Below the pieces are notes generated by a model that was not told where the DNA came from, did not search any database, and was given only the letters and a program-made list of their open reading frames with translations. The position numbers were made by a program, and so were the translations under genes. Positions 13,901 to 25,722 of a stretch of DNA of 64,000 nucleotides are shown piece after piece. The stretch's first letter is position 1; the number at the start of each line of letters is the position of its first letter. The stretch is taken from the NCBI GenBank assembly GCA_034509425.1, contig JAVTVJ010000040.1:7393001-7457000 (forward strand). The letters run 5' to 3'. Origin of the DNA: Eopsaltria australis (Eukaryota; Chordata; Aves; Passeriformes; Petroicidae).

Positions 13901-16900
13901 GAAACCGAGGGAGGGAAGAACTGATTTATCTGTACTCAGGAAAAAAAAGAAATCAGATCAAGCTTTGTGGTACCCACAAGGGTACCATCATGTATTGCAG
14001 CAGTGGGACTCCTGAGTAGTGCTATCACAATTGAATGTTACTCAATCTGCTAATTGCCTGATATGTTTCAAGAAAATATAGCCAAGATTGTGTATGATTT
14101 ACTCAGTTCAGGTGGCTAATTATGCATATGAATATATCTGAAAAATGACAGAAAGAGAGGCATATTTACCAAGGCAAAATCAGAGATTTTCAGGAAAGAA
14201 GGGTTTTATATAACTTTCCAATTAACCTTTGCTAAAAATCACAATCAATAACTAAAGAAGCCCAAAGTATTTGTTTTGACAAATAAGTTTATTTCAGATA
14301 CAATCAGTCTTAGATTAATATTAACTAGAGTAGACAACAGACACAGTTGCAGTTGGATTTCAGTGTCCAATGTCAAAAGGAAGACTCTGCTCTTACTCAT
14401 ACTTCACCACACATTTCACGTGATCCAGCCCTGTATCCCATGAGCAATATTGTCTCATTAGGGCAATTTTTTATATCGTATGTTTAATTACCTTTTTGCA
14501 AGCGTAGCAATGGTGAGCAAATTGCTTCTCAAAACAAGGCACACAGTAATTCTCATTGTCTTTGGTGATTAATGGTTTTGTTCCCAATGGCTGCCGGCAA
14601 TACTGGCAAACAAAACAGGATTCATGCCAGGAACTTCCCTTAAATTCCATTTTACGTGAACCTGAAAAAAACCAAAGTGAACAACCCCCTCAGATATAGC
14701 CCTGTAATATAAGTTTTAAATGTTGGGCATGCTCTTGTTTCAAACCTTCTACTTCAGCATTGGGTTACACAGGAAAACACCTTCAATTTAATAGAGCTTC
14801 TAAGAATGCACTTGAAATTTCAAGAACACATTCAGTGCCATATAATCATCTAGTTACAGACATACTGAATTGCCTAAGCTGTGATTTTTAGTCTCTGTTC
14901 TTATACAAATCTTTTGGGGTTTCTCTTTTGTGATTATGCTTCAGTTGCTCAGTTTCTCCCAAGCCAGCAAAAACAGTGATAATGTTCAGGTACACAGCAC
15001 TTTTATAAATTAGAGATTAATTTGTTGGATGTTTAGTACATTTATTATTGCCCCATCTTCTGTCTTCCTTAAACTGAGGCTCCTTCACTTATAAATGCAT
15101 TATTTATCTTAATCAGCTTAAACTGGTAACTTTCTAAAAGTAAATATGTTTTCTGTGATACAGCACATTACACTTTACACGGCCTTCTCCTATAGCTCAC
15201 CATTTCTGTCCTAGACCAACAATTATTTTTATCATGCAGATGCCTTTGATACAGCACAAGGACAGAAAGTTGCTCAGTTAAAAGTTTGTCAGAGGAGTTT
15301 CAGAGTTTTTATCTCTGTGTACAGGTGTCCTATCTTGATGTAGAAGCTTAAATCTAAGATATATATCTGGGAGCAATTTTTTCCAGTGGATGTCCATCCA
15401 CAATTTCCTACCTGTAGGTAGCATCAGAATGCACAGTGAGGTGCAAGGTGCTTTACCATCCTTTCCACAGGAAGAAGAGGATTGCTGCTATACCTGATTA
15501 ATCCCACTGTTCCTGTTTCCTGAACTGTGGGGCCAGTGGAGAAATTGCTGGTTGTATTTAGACACAAAAGGCTTGCAGCTTCATCCCAGTGGTCAGAAGG
15601 CTAACTCCACTGTCTTTCACTACTGGGTCTTCTCAACACAGAGCTAGCAAGCTGGTGAGAAGGAAGCTAATGATGTAGAGACTGGCTGGCATTCCCATGG
15701 CACTGTTGCTCTGTTTCTCACACCTTCAGGTAATTGCTGCAAGGATTTAGATTCTGTGACAAAACATGCAGCATGGATATACACCAGAAGATAATAATGC
15801 AAACCTGAGTGTATTCTGGTACTTTTTTCATCACATTTAGTAAGGTGTGCCTATTTGACAACATTTTTGTAAACCATATACAATTTAAGTGGTGTATAAT
15901 CCTTAAATTGAACACAGCTATATTGTCACAATATTTGTTTCCACCAATGTGGCTTTTACTTGTAATGAAAAGGAAACAAACTGTAAAAATATAAATTAGT
16001 GTTACAAGTTGAACACGACATCAGTAATCTTGGATCAACAGTAAGACAATAATTCTGCACAGCCTGGACCTTACTGTTTGGCATTAAAATATACTGAAAA
16101 ATAAAATGCCAACATTGCTGCCAAATTTACTGATGTTCTCTGTTCCAAAAGTTAGAACAGAAAACACTTTCCTAAGCCAGAAACTTCTTTTTGCAACAAA
16201 TGGTGCTGTGACTTCTCTTAGATGCCTGTGAAGAGGCAGCTTTTGGGTAATCACTGTGCTGTATGAGCTTCACTGATGTGGTAACAATGAAAAGTCTAGA
16301 GCCTGTCCTGAACAGACACAATCAAAAGCTGAGAAGCAGTTTAGTGGAAAGTGCAGGATTTTCAAGGTTGCTAATGACAGGAAGCCTATTGTAAACATGG
16401 GCAATATTGTAAAATGGACTTGCATTCATTTTAGTAAAAATGCTGCTAATGATCACGTTTGGACAATTTAAGGCAAATGGTCATGTTTGGACAATTTAAA
16501 CAAAAAAGATTTCTGAGTGAAAGCAATAGTATAAAGAATACAAGCACAGGGTGTGGTCAATGTGGAGAACATGCAGATGACTTGTCTAATCTGGCACTCC
16601 TGCTCACAAGAGCTCAGTTTGTCTACCTGTGCTCACAGCGGTATATGCTTCCTAAGAACTGCAACAGGATCAAGAACATCACATGAGCACATTTTACCCT
16701 GCACTGAACTCTTAATATTTTTACAAGGATTCATAAGACCTGTCAGTGATGATGCCTTAGGTTTTAATTTTTTATTTTCTAGATCAAGACTGCTCTAGTG
16801 TATGACTCTAAGACTCCACAAATTGTCAGCTAGTGTTCTGTTATTGTTATTTAGACGAAACAATTTCTCTGTAAGCCTGAGTTTCAAGGACATACTGTTT

Positions 16901-19855
16901 TTCCAAAAGCTCAAAATGTAAACAATCATGGACAGTAGCGGAGAGAAGAAGGGGACAAACTGGGGATGGGACTTCAGGACCCGAAACTGTAATTGGACAA
17001 TGGGTTTCTGATATGCGGATGGACCAAAGGTATATCTGTCCAAAAAACACGTGCTAGGGGTCCATTTTGGGTGTAGTCTCTGTGAGACTCCTGCATGGCC
17101 CAAAGTGTACCTTGTTTTAATAAATACTTCTTTTATTCTTTTAACTCTGTCCAACTTCTGTTTCAGGTCAGCCTTTCGTAAAGCATCAGTGACAGAGCAG
17201 AAATGTCTGCCTGCCCTCTCCCTACTGCTGGGAAAGTGCTACACACAAAGGAGCAGTAGTCACCCCAAAGCTGTTCTGAAAGTCAAGGACCTTGCAGCTT
17301 GGTTAGTTCAGGAGGTGGTTATTATTAGAAATGTGGTTCCACTTCTCAGCAAAGGGCCCCTGTTGTCTTACCGGGCATAATGGTCTTCTGGCAGTGGAAA
17401 CACTTGGATGAATACTCATCAGAGTAGCACTCGGTACACAGCAGGACCTCGTCCTTGGCAGCAAATGGTTTCTCCACAAGTGAGCGGCTGCACTTGGCAC
17501 ACCTGAAGCACCCCTCATGCCAGTGGCGGCCTTTGTAGGCCAGATCCTTAAAGAAGGTAAGTTCATGTTAATGTAAACATTTCTTTACACTGTTTTTATC
17601 CTCCAGTTCCTTCCAGAATTAAACTGAAAAACTGAGAGCATTGCAGTGGTGGATCTAGACAGAGGCGTGCTCAGGAAAGGCGTAGGTACTGAATTCTACT
17701 GTTGTGTAGATCTCTTGCAGAGGCCTTTAGGAGCTGCTTTGGCATATAGAGTGCTCCTTCTTTATGTAACAGAGGTATGTCTTTATTGGAAGAATCATGT
17801 AAAAAGTGACACCTGTCTTCAAGGGGAAACAAGTGATCAACATTTTTAATATGCACTGACCATTGGAGAGGAAGCCCATATTCTATAGAATTTAAAATGG
17901 ACCTTATGTGTTTTTAACTTTCACTTCTTCTAGCTGACATGAGAGAATGCTCAGTTATGTCAGAAAACAAGCAATTAAAATCTCATTGAGAGCAAAATGA
18001 TTATTAGGAAGATTTAAAAAAAACATTGCTTTTGTTTACTTCTGATATAAATCCCCCTGAAAACTTGGCAGAAAAAAAAAGTTTGTTTAAGACTCAGTGG
18101 GCTTAGGGGATGAAAGAACTAACAGTATATCTATGAGATCCTGTCTAAGAATTAAAAAAAAAAAACCAAACAGCAGATTTAGTTTTTTACACAGTTAAAA
18201 AAGCAAGGGAAAAATGTACCTCCAAAAAACCCTCCCACCTTAAAAAATAAACCAGACCCTTTTATAAGTAAGAAGCATAAAAGGGCACAAATGCAATCTC
18301 ACTGTTCACCTTTATCAAGTCCCCGCCTTTTAAAGAGCTGAAAATGAAAGAAATACCATACTTTGTTTCAGAAGGTGCTGAGCACTTATCACTTGCATTT
18401 GCTTTAGTTAGCACTCTGAATCTTGCAGGAGCAAGGCTGTCAGCTCAGAGCAGCCCAAGGCAAAGACTGGATGAGGAGGAGAGGAAGAAAACCAAGCTCT
18501 AGCCCCTTAGCAGAGGTGAGACAATCAGCTGTAGATCTCTGTGTGCCACTTTTCTAGATGCCTCTAGCCAGGTACACTCCTTTCTTACCATGTCTGCTTT
18601 TTTCTCCCATTTTTTCCTTCCACTCAGTCCAAAGACAGGACTTTTTGTTTATGATCTTCAACAATGGTAAGCCTGTCACTCATTTAAATTTTGATTTTTA
18701 AAGTGAAATTAAGTGAATTCAAAGCATGTGCTCTCCTGGTGAACCTGACTGGGTAAAACACTGATGAGAATTTGAGTGTCTTTATCCAAATCAGCATTTT
18801 CCTTGGATGATTCCTGTACTCAGATAATGTACTTTGAAGTGTTTGGGGTGGGGAAGCCTTCCAAGAGGTTTATTTTAATAACTTTCTGTCCTTTTATTTC
18901 TGAGGAACATAGGCAAAGAGAACATGGGGAGAAGGTAAGCAGTACACACTGAACTTGGAAAAACAAATGCTTTTTGATAGGTATCATTTGAACTTAAAAT
19001 TCAAAATCAAGTGCACATGCTTTAAATTGAAGTATGGGGTACTAGAAACCTTGTCAAAGACCACAGAAGAACTTGAATTATTAATTAATATTATAAACAA
19101 TGGAGATGTGAAAGGAAAGACAAGGTCAGAAACACTGCCACTAATATGCCATCTGTGAGATGAGTAAGGTAAGCATGGAATTAAGTAGAAATTAAAAAAG
19201 ATTTCATTTCCAAAAGAGAGAAAGAGAATATGCAAATTATAAACGTTGTCTTTTCAGCTTGGTATCTGCATGTCAACACCTACAACAGAAGTAATTTCTT
19301 CAATGCTCAAAATATTTTTTTCAATGAACCTCTCTCAGAAATTCCAAGGTGTCATTCAATCTGATGCACTGAATTACACCAGAACCCTGTCATTCCTCCA
19401 GCACTGAGCAGCCTCTGCAGCCAGTGAGTGACCGCAGGTGAAGGATGGAGCCTAGCTGAGGTCCACGCATACACCACAGCCTTGCGGTGTGCTTGGGGTA
19501 TATGCATGTGCAGATTCACTAATCTTTGGAACAAAGCTTTCCTATTCAGGGAAAATAGCACTGTTTCACTCTGCCATGCTTAGGTCTCTTCAGCGATACA
19601 GGGATATACAAAGGGGTGGATATCAAATCTGCCATTAAAGAAATAGGATTTGTGTATAATTTAAGAAAGAACAAAAGGTGCGGGCTAAATCTTTACCTTG
19701 GAGTTGCACTCAATGGGTTGCTTGCACTCTTCGCAGGGGTTGGCATACAGGCTGTCATAGCAGGGAACACAGTAAGCATTTTCTTCTCTCAGTGCATATT
19801 TCCTGCCACGGAGAGACTGCAGGCAGAAATGACAGTCTGTGTGACTGCTGGTCAT
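10843..19855 (-). CDS. FHL5: FHL5, four and a half LIM domains protein 5, 5 coding exons
   Basis: FHL5 (also ACT) is a LIM-only cofactor known in mammals to activate CREM/CREB in male germ cells, without DNA binding of its own. Coding exons in transcript order: 19855-19697, 17546-17372, 14661-14492, 12379-12193, 10994-10843; the sum is 843 nt, or 280 residues (human about 284). The layout is a half LIM (C8, C11, C29, C32), LIM1 (C41, C44, H63, C66, C69, C72, C90, C93), LIM2 (C102, C105, H124, C127, C130, C133, C151, C154), LIM3 (C163, C166, H183, C186, C189, C192, C210, C213) and LIM4 (C222, C225, H246, C249, C252, C255, C273, C276). All ligands are present. The ATG at 19855 is chosen because the exon opens 23 nt upstream in the 5' UTR. 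FHL1 and FHL2 share this plan; position beside UFL1 decides for FHL5. The C-terminus, GSAS, is shorter than in human. Confidence 0.94.
12193..12379 (-). CDS. FHL5: FHL5 fourth coding exon (residues 169-231)
   Basis: This 187-nt exon encodes VITSGGVSYHDQPWHKECFV, YPYCVDCFSKFYAEKCAACK and KPIT. It completes LIM3 and opens LIM4. Its acceptor is TGTTAG and its donor GTGAGT. Confidence 0.95.
13096..13120. repeat. Tetranucleotide microsatellite (GAAT)n, decaying to AATA
   Basis: About five GAAT units are followed by AAATA, in an FHL5 intron. Confidence 0.8.
14492..14661 (-). CDS. FHL5: FHL5 third coding exon (residues 112-168)
   Basis: This 170-nt exon encodes GSRKMEFKGSSWHESCFVCQ, then NYCVPCFEKQFAHHCYACKK. 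It completes LIM2 and opens LIM3. Its acceptor is TTTCAG and its donor GTAATT. It has no long open frame of its own and was found by homology. Confidence 0.93.
16451..16499. repeat. Short tandem duplication, period 28 bp
   Basis: Two copies of a 21-bp sequence ending TTTGGACAATTTAA lie at 16451-16471 and 16479-16499, with two mismatches and a 7-bp spacer. Confidence 0.75.
16750..17185 (+). mobile_element. Probable solo LTR of an avian endogenous retrovirus, antisense inside FHL5
   Basis: The 436-bp stretch starts TG and ends CA and is flanked by a matching 7-bp TCAGTGA at 16743-16749 and 17186-17192. It has a poly(A) signal AATAAA near 17120, followed by T-rich sequence, as expected at an R/U5 border. 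The 3' part resembles LTRs common in songbird genomes (recalled, not searched). Edges are uncertain by a few bases because TGATGATG allows two starts, with a 4-bp or 7-bp target repeat. No retroviral coding sequence is present. Confidence 0.7.
17372..17546 (-). CDS. FHL5: FHL5 second coding exon (residues 54-112)
   Basis: This 175-nt exon encodes DLAYKGRHWHEGCFRCAKCS, FAAKDEVLLCTECYSDEY and the start of LIM2, KCFHCQKTIMPG. Its acceptor is TTTAAG and its donor GTAAGA. An antisense LTR ends only about 190 bp from its donor side. Confidence 0.94.
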
Positions 19856-19878
19856 CCTGCTGGGGCCCTCCACGTGAT
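19697..19878 (-). CDS. FHL5: FHL5 first coding exon (23 nt of 5' UTR, then residues 1-53)
   Basis: The acceptor ends TTTGCAG at 19879, and coding starts at 19855 with MTSSHTDCHFC, the half LIM. The exon also gives the first zinc pair of LIM1 (PCEECKQPIEC). The donor is GTAAAG. Because an acceptor precedes the exon, at least one noncoding 5' exon must lie at higher coordinates. Confidence 0.93.
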
Positions 19879-22800
19879 CTGCAAAAGATGGGAAAATCGG
19901 GTAATTCAGTGCATGACATTTGATTGCTCAAATAATAAGTAATGCTGCATTACCTGTGAAAGTTAGACAGGCATTTCCTGGTCATTTGCAGTGCCCTGGA
20001 TTTCTTAATGCTGGGTTGTTTTACAATAAAATGGTAGCCTTTAACAACATACACTGTGAATTGTATTACCTACATGATGGGGAGCAAGAGGGCTGCTTCA
20101 ACTTAATTTAACACTCTTTCAGGTCAGACACCTGAAAATGAAGCCATCTTCACATTCCCTATGTACAACTACTGGTATTATGAGCATTATGTACTAGATT
20201 CTGAGACAGGGTTCATCCAGAAATCAGGTAGTGGAGATAGAAGCAATAATTCAAAAATGAAACCAACTGTGGAGTTAAAAGGCCAAAGAGAAGAGGCAGG
20301 CACTTTGCAGTGTGCTCCTGACTTTCTCTTGATACTCCTGTCTTTCTGCTCGTTCCTTTATTTTCAAAATACCCCCACATCTACCTGACCAAACAGAAGG
20401 AAGATAAGGGACTCCAGCATATATGACTGATTTTTGCATTATCCCAGCTGTGCTGCTAATATTTGGTGGCATTGCAAGGTCCCACAAATACCCCTGGATA
20501 GCAAAAGAGTAAAATATAAAGAAAAATAAACTAAATCATAAGTCAAACAAAATCATAACTCAAAGAAAGTTTCCCTTGTTGTTATTGGAAAAGATTGTTT
20601 TTTCTTGCATATTTCTTTATTGCCGGATTCCATGTTGGCAGTACCAAAATAATGTGAGATAGTTTATATTTCTGTGCCAGACAAGTGCAGGAAATACCAC
20701 AAATCTATTGAGAGTCAGTTGTATGAATTTCCCATCCTTCAGTTTTTCAGGCTAAAGAGGCTTGGACAAGCATCCCAACCTCAGCTGCTTATAGATCTGC
20801 AATAGTGAATGTTTCAAGGATTGTGGAGATGAAGACTTATTTCAGTCCTCTTGTTGCTGGTTGGATCATCATCACTTTGCTAAAATTGGGTCTTGATTCT
20901 TGGAAATGAAGGAAGAAGAAACCAGAAAGTTCACAGTGAAGCAACTCCAAAAACATCTGCTGGGCTCGTTGGATTGCACTCTTCATTAAATTCATTGGTT
21001 GTAGCCAGCACCAGCAATTATAAATTTTAGAGGAGTTGAAAACAACTGGGGAAGGTCGCCTAAAATATTTACATGGCAGTGACTTTGGGCAGCTGAAATT
21101 TTTGCACTTTGAATAACAGGGCAAATTAATTCCTCTTAACCAGATGCAGAGCCTGAGAGTAAGGAACAACATGCAGAAGACAAGATTTGAGGGAGTTCTT
21201 ATCCATGACAAAGGCCACATCTAGTCCACTTAGAGTTACACCCTCATACTTTGTTTTCATATACTCACTGTCTGTCTTATACCCATGGGTCAGTTTATAA
21301 AAAAGGTATAAAATCTTTTTCTGTGTTTCTGCTTCATAAGCTCTAAACCAAAATGATTGTTTGAACTGTGAGAAAAAAACAATTACCGTAGGTTTTCACT
21401 GGCACCAGTGCATAAGGTCAGGCATTTATTAATCTGTTCTGGGAGGTGTAGTAGTAAAACAGTGAAAAGGGGGAAGGGAGAGAGGCTGTAATACTTATTT
21501 CAGACCAAAAGTAATGACTTCATTGGAAAACTTGTTGCTCCTGTAAACTGAACCTCTTTAGAGTTGAATTGATATACGGTATTTCTTACTGCCTTTAATA
21601 TCTATGTCAGCCAAGACAGGGTGCAGTAAGGAAATAAAATAATCTGGAACTCAGATCAGTGGGGAGCATGCTTTCTTAAAAATATTTCTGATGTGTTTTA
21701 TGGGATATCCTTGGAAAATAATATAACAGGGCTTGAATCTGGACTTCCATTTCCTTAAGATCTCACAGAGATTTGAATGTGTAACAAATAAACCTATTTA
21801 TATGAGAAAATTACATCAATCAGCTTGTACGTTTACAGAAAATGACATCTAAAAACCAGGCAGAGCTCAGTGCATTTAATGCACAATCACAGTCATGATC
21901 GAACTCAAGGTTAAGTTTTGCGCATTTTGCTCTATATTGGGGAAGAAGTATAAACTGGTGTCTAAGGGCACAACCAAGGAATGTTTGTGGTTAAGTGTGA
22001 TCCACATTCAAGGTCACAGGACAGGCTTGAAACTGGATTTCAGAGGAATTTTCATTTCTTTTTTCAGTGGGAATTAAAGTTATGAACTCCCTCGGAGGAT
22101 AACCCTGAGTGAACCACCATCCTGATCTCCTCCTTGCTGGATCAGTACTCCTGCTTCCTGATAGGGTTTCATCTCAGCCTAAAAAGTGGCAAAAGCAAAA
22201 GCCAAACAGAGTATGCATGAAAAATTTTGTTACTTATAGTGCTTTTTTCCTGCACGAAACTCAGCAACAAATAGCTTCCCTTATCTGCAGAAACATCGCT
22301 GATTTTTCATTCTAATGAATGTCAATCAGGATTTTAAGTTATCAAAAACTCTGCATACCAAATAATTTTCTTTAAAAAATGGTTCTCTTGATTATTGCTT
22401 TTCTCCCCCAGGAAGTCAGTCTATTCCAGGAAGCCCAGGTTGTGTGCCTGAACAAGACCCACCACTGTAATTGTTCCTATATCCATATAGGAGTTTAGGA
22501 GGATAATTACGTTACAAATTCAGAAGTTGTGAACTAAGTGCTAGTTGAGAGCCCTAGATGAGAATTGTTGCTTGAGAGCTTTAAAAAAGTACCCCCTAGA
22601 ACAGAATCAAAGCCTGAGGGTGTTCTTGGGCTGCTCCTCTAGTGAAATGCTCAAGTTGCCCAAGGCTTTGCTTCAGAATGTCTTCAGAGTTTGACCATGA
22701 ATCATCATGAAAGACCAAGTTTGGGAATGAAGCAGCAATGGTATGTAAAAGAATGAAGATTTTTGCAAACCTTTGAGAACTACTTTTACCATTAGAAAAT

Positions 22801-24894
22801 GCAACAAAAAAGGTGAATCTCTCCCAGCACCACTTATCCCTGCTCCAATAAATAAGTAATGGTACGAGCACAACGCAGTTAAGTAGAATGTTTTTCTTGT
22901 GCTTTGATCCTAATCTCTAGAGAAATATGTTTACTTAAAGTTTGCTGGAAGCTAGACTTTGTGTTTTGAAGGTCAGTTAAGAAATCTCTGGAGATCTGAT
23001 GTTATTCACTCTCATGGAATGAAACGCTGACTCCAGCATTCCAGCTGCTAACTCAAGTCCTAGGCACAGGGAAAGACTGCCATATTGCCATTCCTTGGGA
23101 AAAGATGATTTTAATATTTAAATTGGAAGCTAAATACTGTTGATTTTTATGTACCCAGTAGGCAGGGATATGTGGTATCATTTGTAGTGTTAAGAATATT
23201 CCAAGGAGGTGAAGAGAGATGTTGCCAAAGACGTGAGTATATTGTAACTGGAATCCCTGGGGTCAGATTTGAGAATGCAGCAGTTTCATGGACTGAATGA
23301 TAATAGAGATGAAAATCAAAAAAAACCCAGATCTGACTAGTAAGCCTGTTGTTAAAAGCAGATTAAGATAGAATTTAGCTACAACAAATTAGGACAGGGA
23401 CTTTCTGGAGAGTTGAAGGATTTCCTATAAAATGCAGAGCACTAGAAGACTTCCAGTGAAGAAAGCTGAAAGAACACTGTAGTGAAGCTGTGAACCCTGA
23501 TAAATATGGAGCCATCAGGAAAAGAATGCTTATTTTCTCACTGGAGCTAAAAAGCACAGCCAGAAGATTAATATACATCTCCATAATTTATCTTGATGTT
23601 TTCTAGAAATATATGTTAACCGCCCTCACATCCTATAAGAATAAAAAGCCCAGAAACATTCAGAAAGGAATTAGTATGTATATATGGATGCAGATATGTA
23701 CATACAAATAAAAATATTCTTTTACTTCATGGCAATTCTAATGGACTATTTCCCAATCTAAATATACTTGCCATTGAACTTCAGCATCTTTTTCTTTAAG
23801 AACATACAATTATTAGAATAAGGCTCTTTCTTAGAGAGGCATAAAGAAAGAAAATTGATAGAAAAACTAATCCTTTGAACAGCACTGAAGGATAAGAAAA
23901 ACAATTTGATCTCTTCTGAGGAGGACACCCCTGCAAGCTGCCGTAGGCATTTGTTCATTTTCAGATAAGTGCATGTTTTTATCTTCTAATGCAATTTGCC
24001 TTATTTGCATGAATTTGCTGACTTCATTTTCCCTATTTCTATTTCTGTCTCGTGCATTTACATACATTAAGGGTTCTGTAATGTTTGCTTTTCTAAAAAT
24101 GGCTAGAGAAGCAATAGGAGCTTGGGTCATATATTACAGATCAAGTCAAACCAAGTACCTACAGGAAAGAAGACACAGATGTTAACTCTGAACTGTCTAT
24201 CTCTGTGGCACAGGGCAGTACCACAGTGTCAGGTCCTGGAAGCATCTGAGTGAGTGCTGAGCTCTCACTGATCAAATTCTCCTTTAAGCAGCCAGGATGG
24301 ATGCCAATGGGGATGCAGCTGTAATCATCCAACTATCCTGCTTCATTGTCCAGAAGTGACACTTTTTTTGTGGGATGTCAAGGCAAAGCAGGTATTTTAG
24401 AGGTTGGTCTGGTAATTCGTAGTGAATTGTACTCTGTTTACACACCCCATGACTACAAGCAAAAAGGGCAAGAGCTGTGGCTTAACCAGGGGATCAAGCA
24501 TCTCAGGAATTCAGTAATTTTTTCCTTAATTGGTATTGCTGTCTGCTTTGTTTACACCACACAGACTCAAATGATGTAGTCATCTAAATTCTTCCCTTTT
24601 TTTCTGAAATAATTTTTACCCACATTTTTTTACAGGTTTTCACATAGTCTAGTAGATCCAGAGTTTTCTCTTGTGTCATTATGGAACTCATTTCTTTCTG
24701 ACTACTGTCCAATGGAATAAAATGAAGTGATGAAATAAGTCAGCTGTGCATTGTTTTAACTTTTAATGTAAAATCTTGTCAGAATTCTTAATTGTACTTT
24801 CCCTATTGAACCATAAAACAAGTTTGAGGATTGCATCTCTTGCAAAGGGCTCATCTGATAAAGGATACTCAAATTAACTGGTGAGTTACATGGG

Positions 24895-25062
24895 ACAGAG
24901 TGGCACCCACAGCAGACTGGCAGATGACACCACAGTGGGAGGAGAGGCTGATACCCCACATGGATGTGCTGTTATCCAGAGGGACATCCCCATAACTGGA
25001 GAAGTGGGGTGACAGGAGGCTCAAGAGGTTCAGCAGGGGGAATTGCAAGGTGATTCTGTGAT
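24895..25062 (+). mobile_element. CR1 LINE fragment from the reverse-transcriptase region
   Basis: Diverged CR1 ORF2 sequence in sense orientation. GCAGATGACACC at 24920-24931 encodes ADDT, the remnant of the reverse-transcriptase F/YADD catalytic motif, and ATCCAGAGGGACAT follows as in CR1. Frames are broken and the piece is truncated at both ends. Confidence 0.75.
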
Positions 25063-25379
25063 GAACCACAGAAAATTTATCACAGTTGAATGGCAAAAGA
25101 GGGAGGATAAAATTCTCCACAAACCTTCAGTATTCTCTTACAGGTGTTAGAACAGGAGTGGGGGCATTCTCATAACAACAAAACAGGTCTCTTGTATAGA
25201 TGCCTTTTTTATCCAGTCCCCTTTCCTGTCTCCATACTCACCTACAACCCATGATTAGGGAATCACGAATGATACTTCAAAAAGTGTTTAAATAAACAGA
25301 AAATGGAAGTTACAAATGAAGACATGCACTGAAGTCCTGATCTGAGAATTCCACCTGCGAGTTCATCCCTATTGTGCAA

Positions 25380-25722
25380 ATCATAGACTTATAGGAATTT
25401 AAGGTTTGGAAGGGACCTTTAAGATCATCTGATTCTGACTCTAACGCCATGGCCAGGGACACCCTCCCACTAGACCAGGTTGCTCAATGCCCCATCCAGT
25501 CTGGCTCGGAAAACTTCCAGGGATGAGCATCCATAATTACCCTGTGCAACCCCCAGTGCCTTATCACCTTCACAGTGAATAATTTCTTCTTAATATCTAA
25601 CATACATTTACCTCTTTCAATTTGTACCTGTTACTCCTTGTCCTGTCACTACAGTGCCTGTTGAAGAGTCCCTCTCCAGCTTCCCACTAGGCCCCCCTTG
25701 GATACTGGTAGGGAGCAGCATC
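25380..25722 (-). mobile_element. CR1 LINE 3' end, 5'-truncated
   Basis: The stretch begins ATCATAGACTTATAGGAA, a decayed form of the CR1 terminal octamer repeat read on the other strand, then GGAAGGGACC and CACTAGACCAGGTTGCTCAA, as in CR1 3' ends. The element therefore points to the minus strand, opposite to the CR1 piece just before it, so they are separate insertions. Confidence 0.9.

Larger units (their letters stand above)
10995..19696 (-). other. FHL5 introns
   Basis: There are four introns (10995-12192, 12380-14491, 14662-17371, 17547-19696). They hold one probable LTR (16750-17185), a (GAAT)n run at 13096-13120, and a short tandem duplication at 16451-16499. I saw no other gene. Confidence 0.6.

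Noticed and set aside
17303..17566. Minus-strand frame of 87 codons
   Set aside because: It is out of frame with the FHL5 LIM exon at 17372-17546. The true frame gives the conserved LIM residues.
10843..19855. Assignment of the LIM gene to FHL1, FHL2 or FHL3
   Set aside because: The domain plan is shared, but same-strand adjacency to UFL1 is the known position of FHL5.
19856..19873. Upstream GTG start extending FHL5 by six residues
   Set aside because: Most of the extension is 5' UTR of the exon, and the ATG at 19855 matches the FHL family's MT... start.
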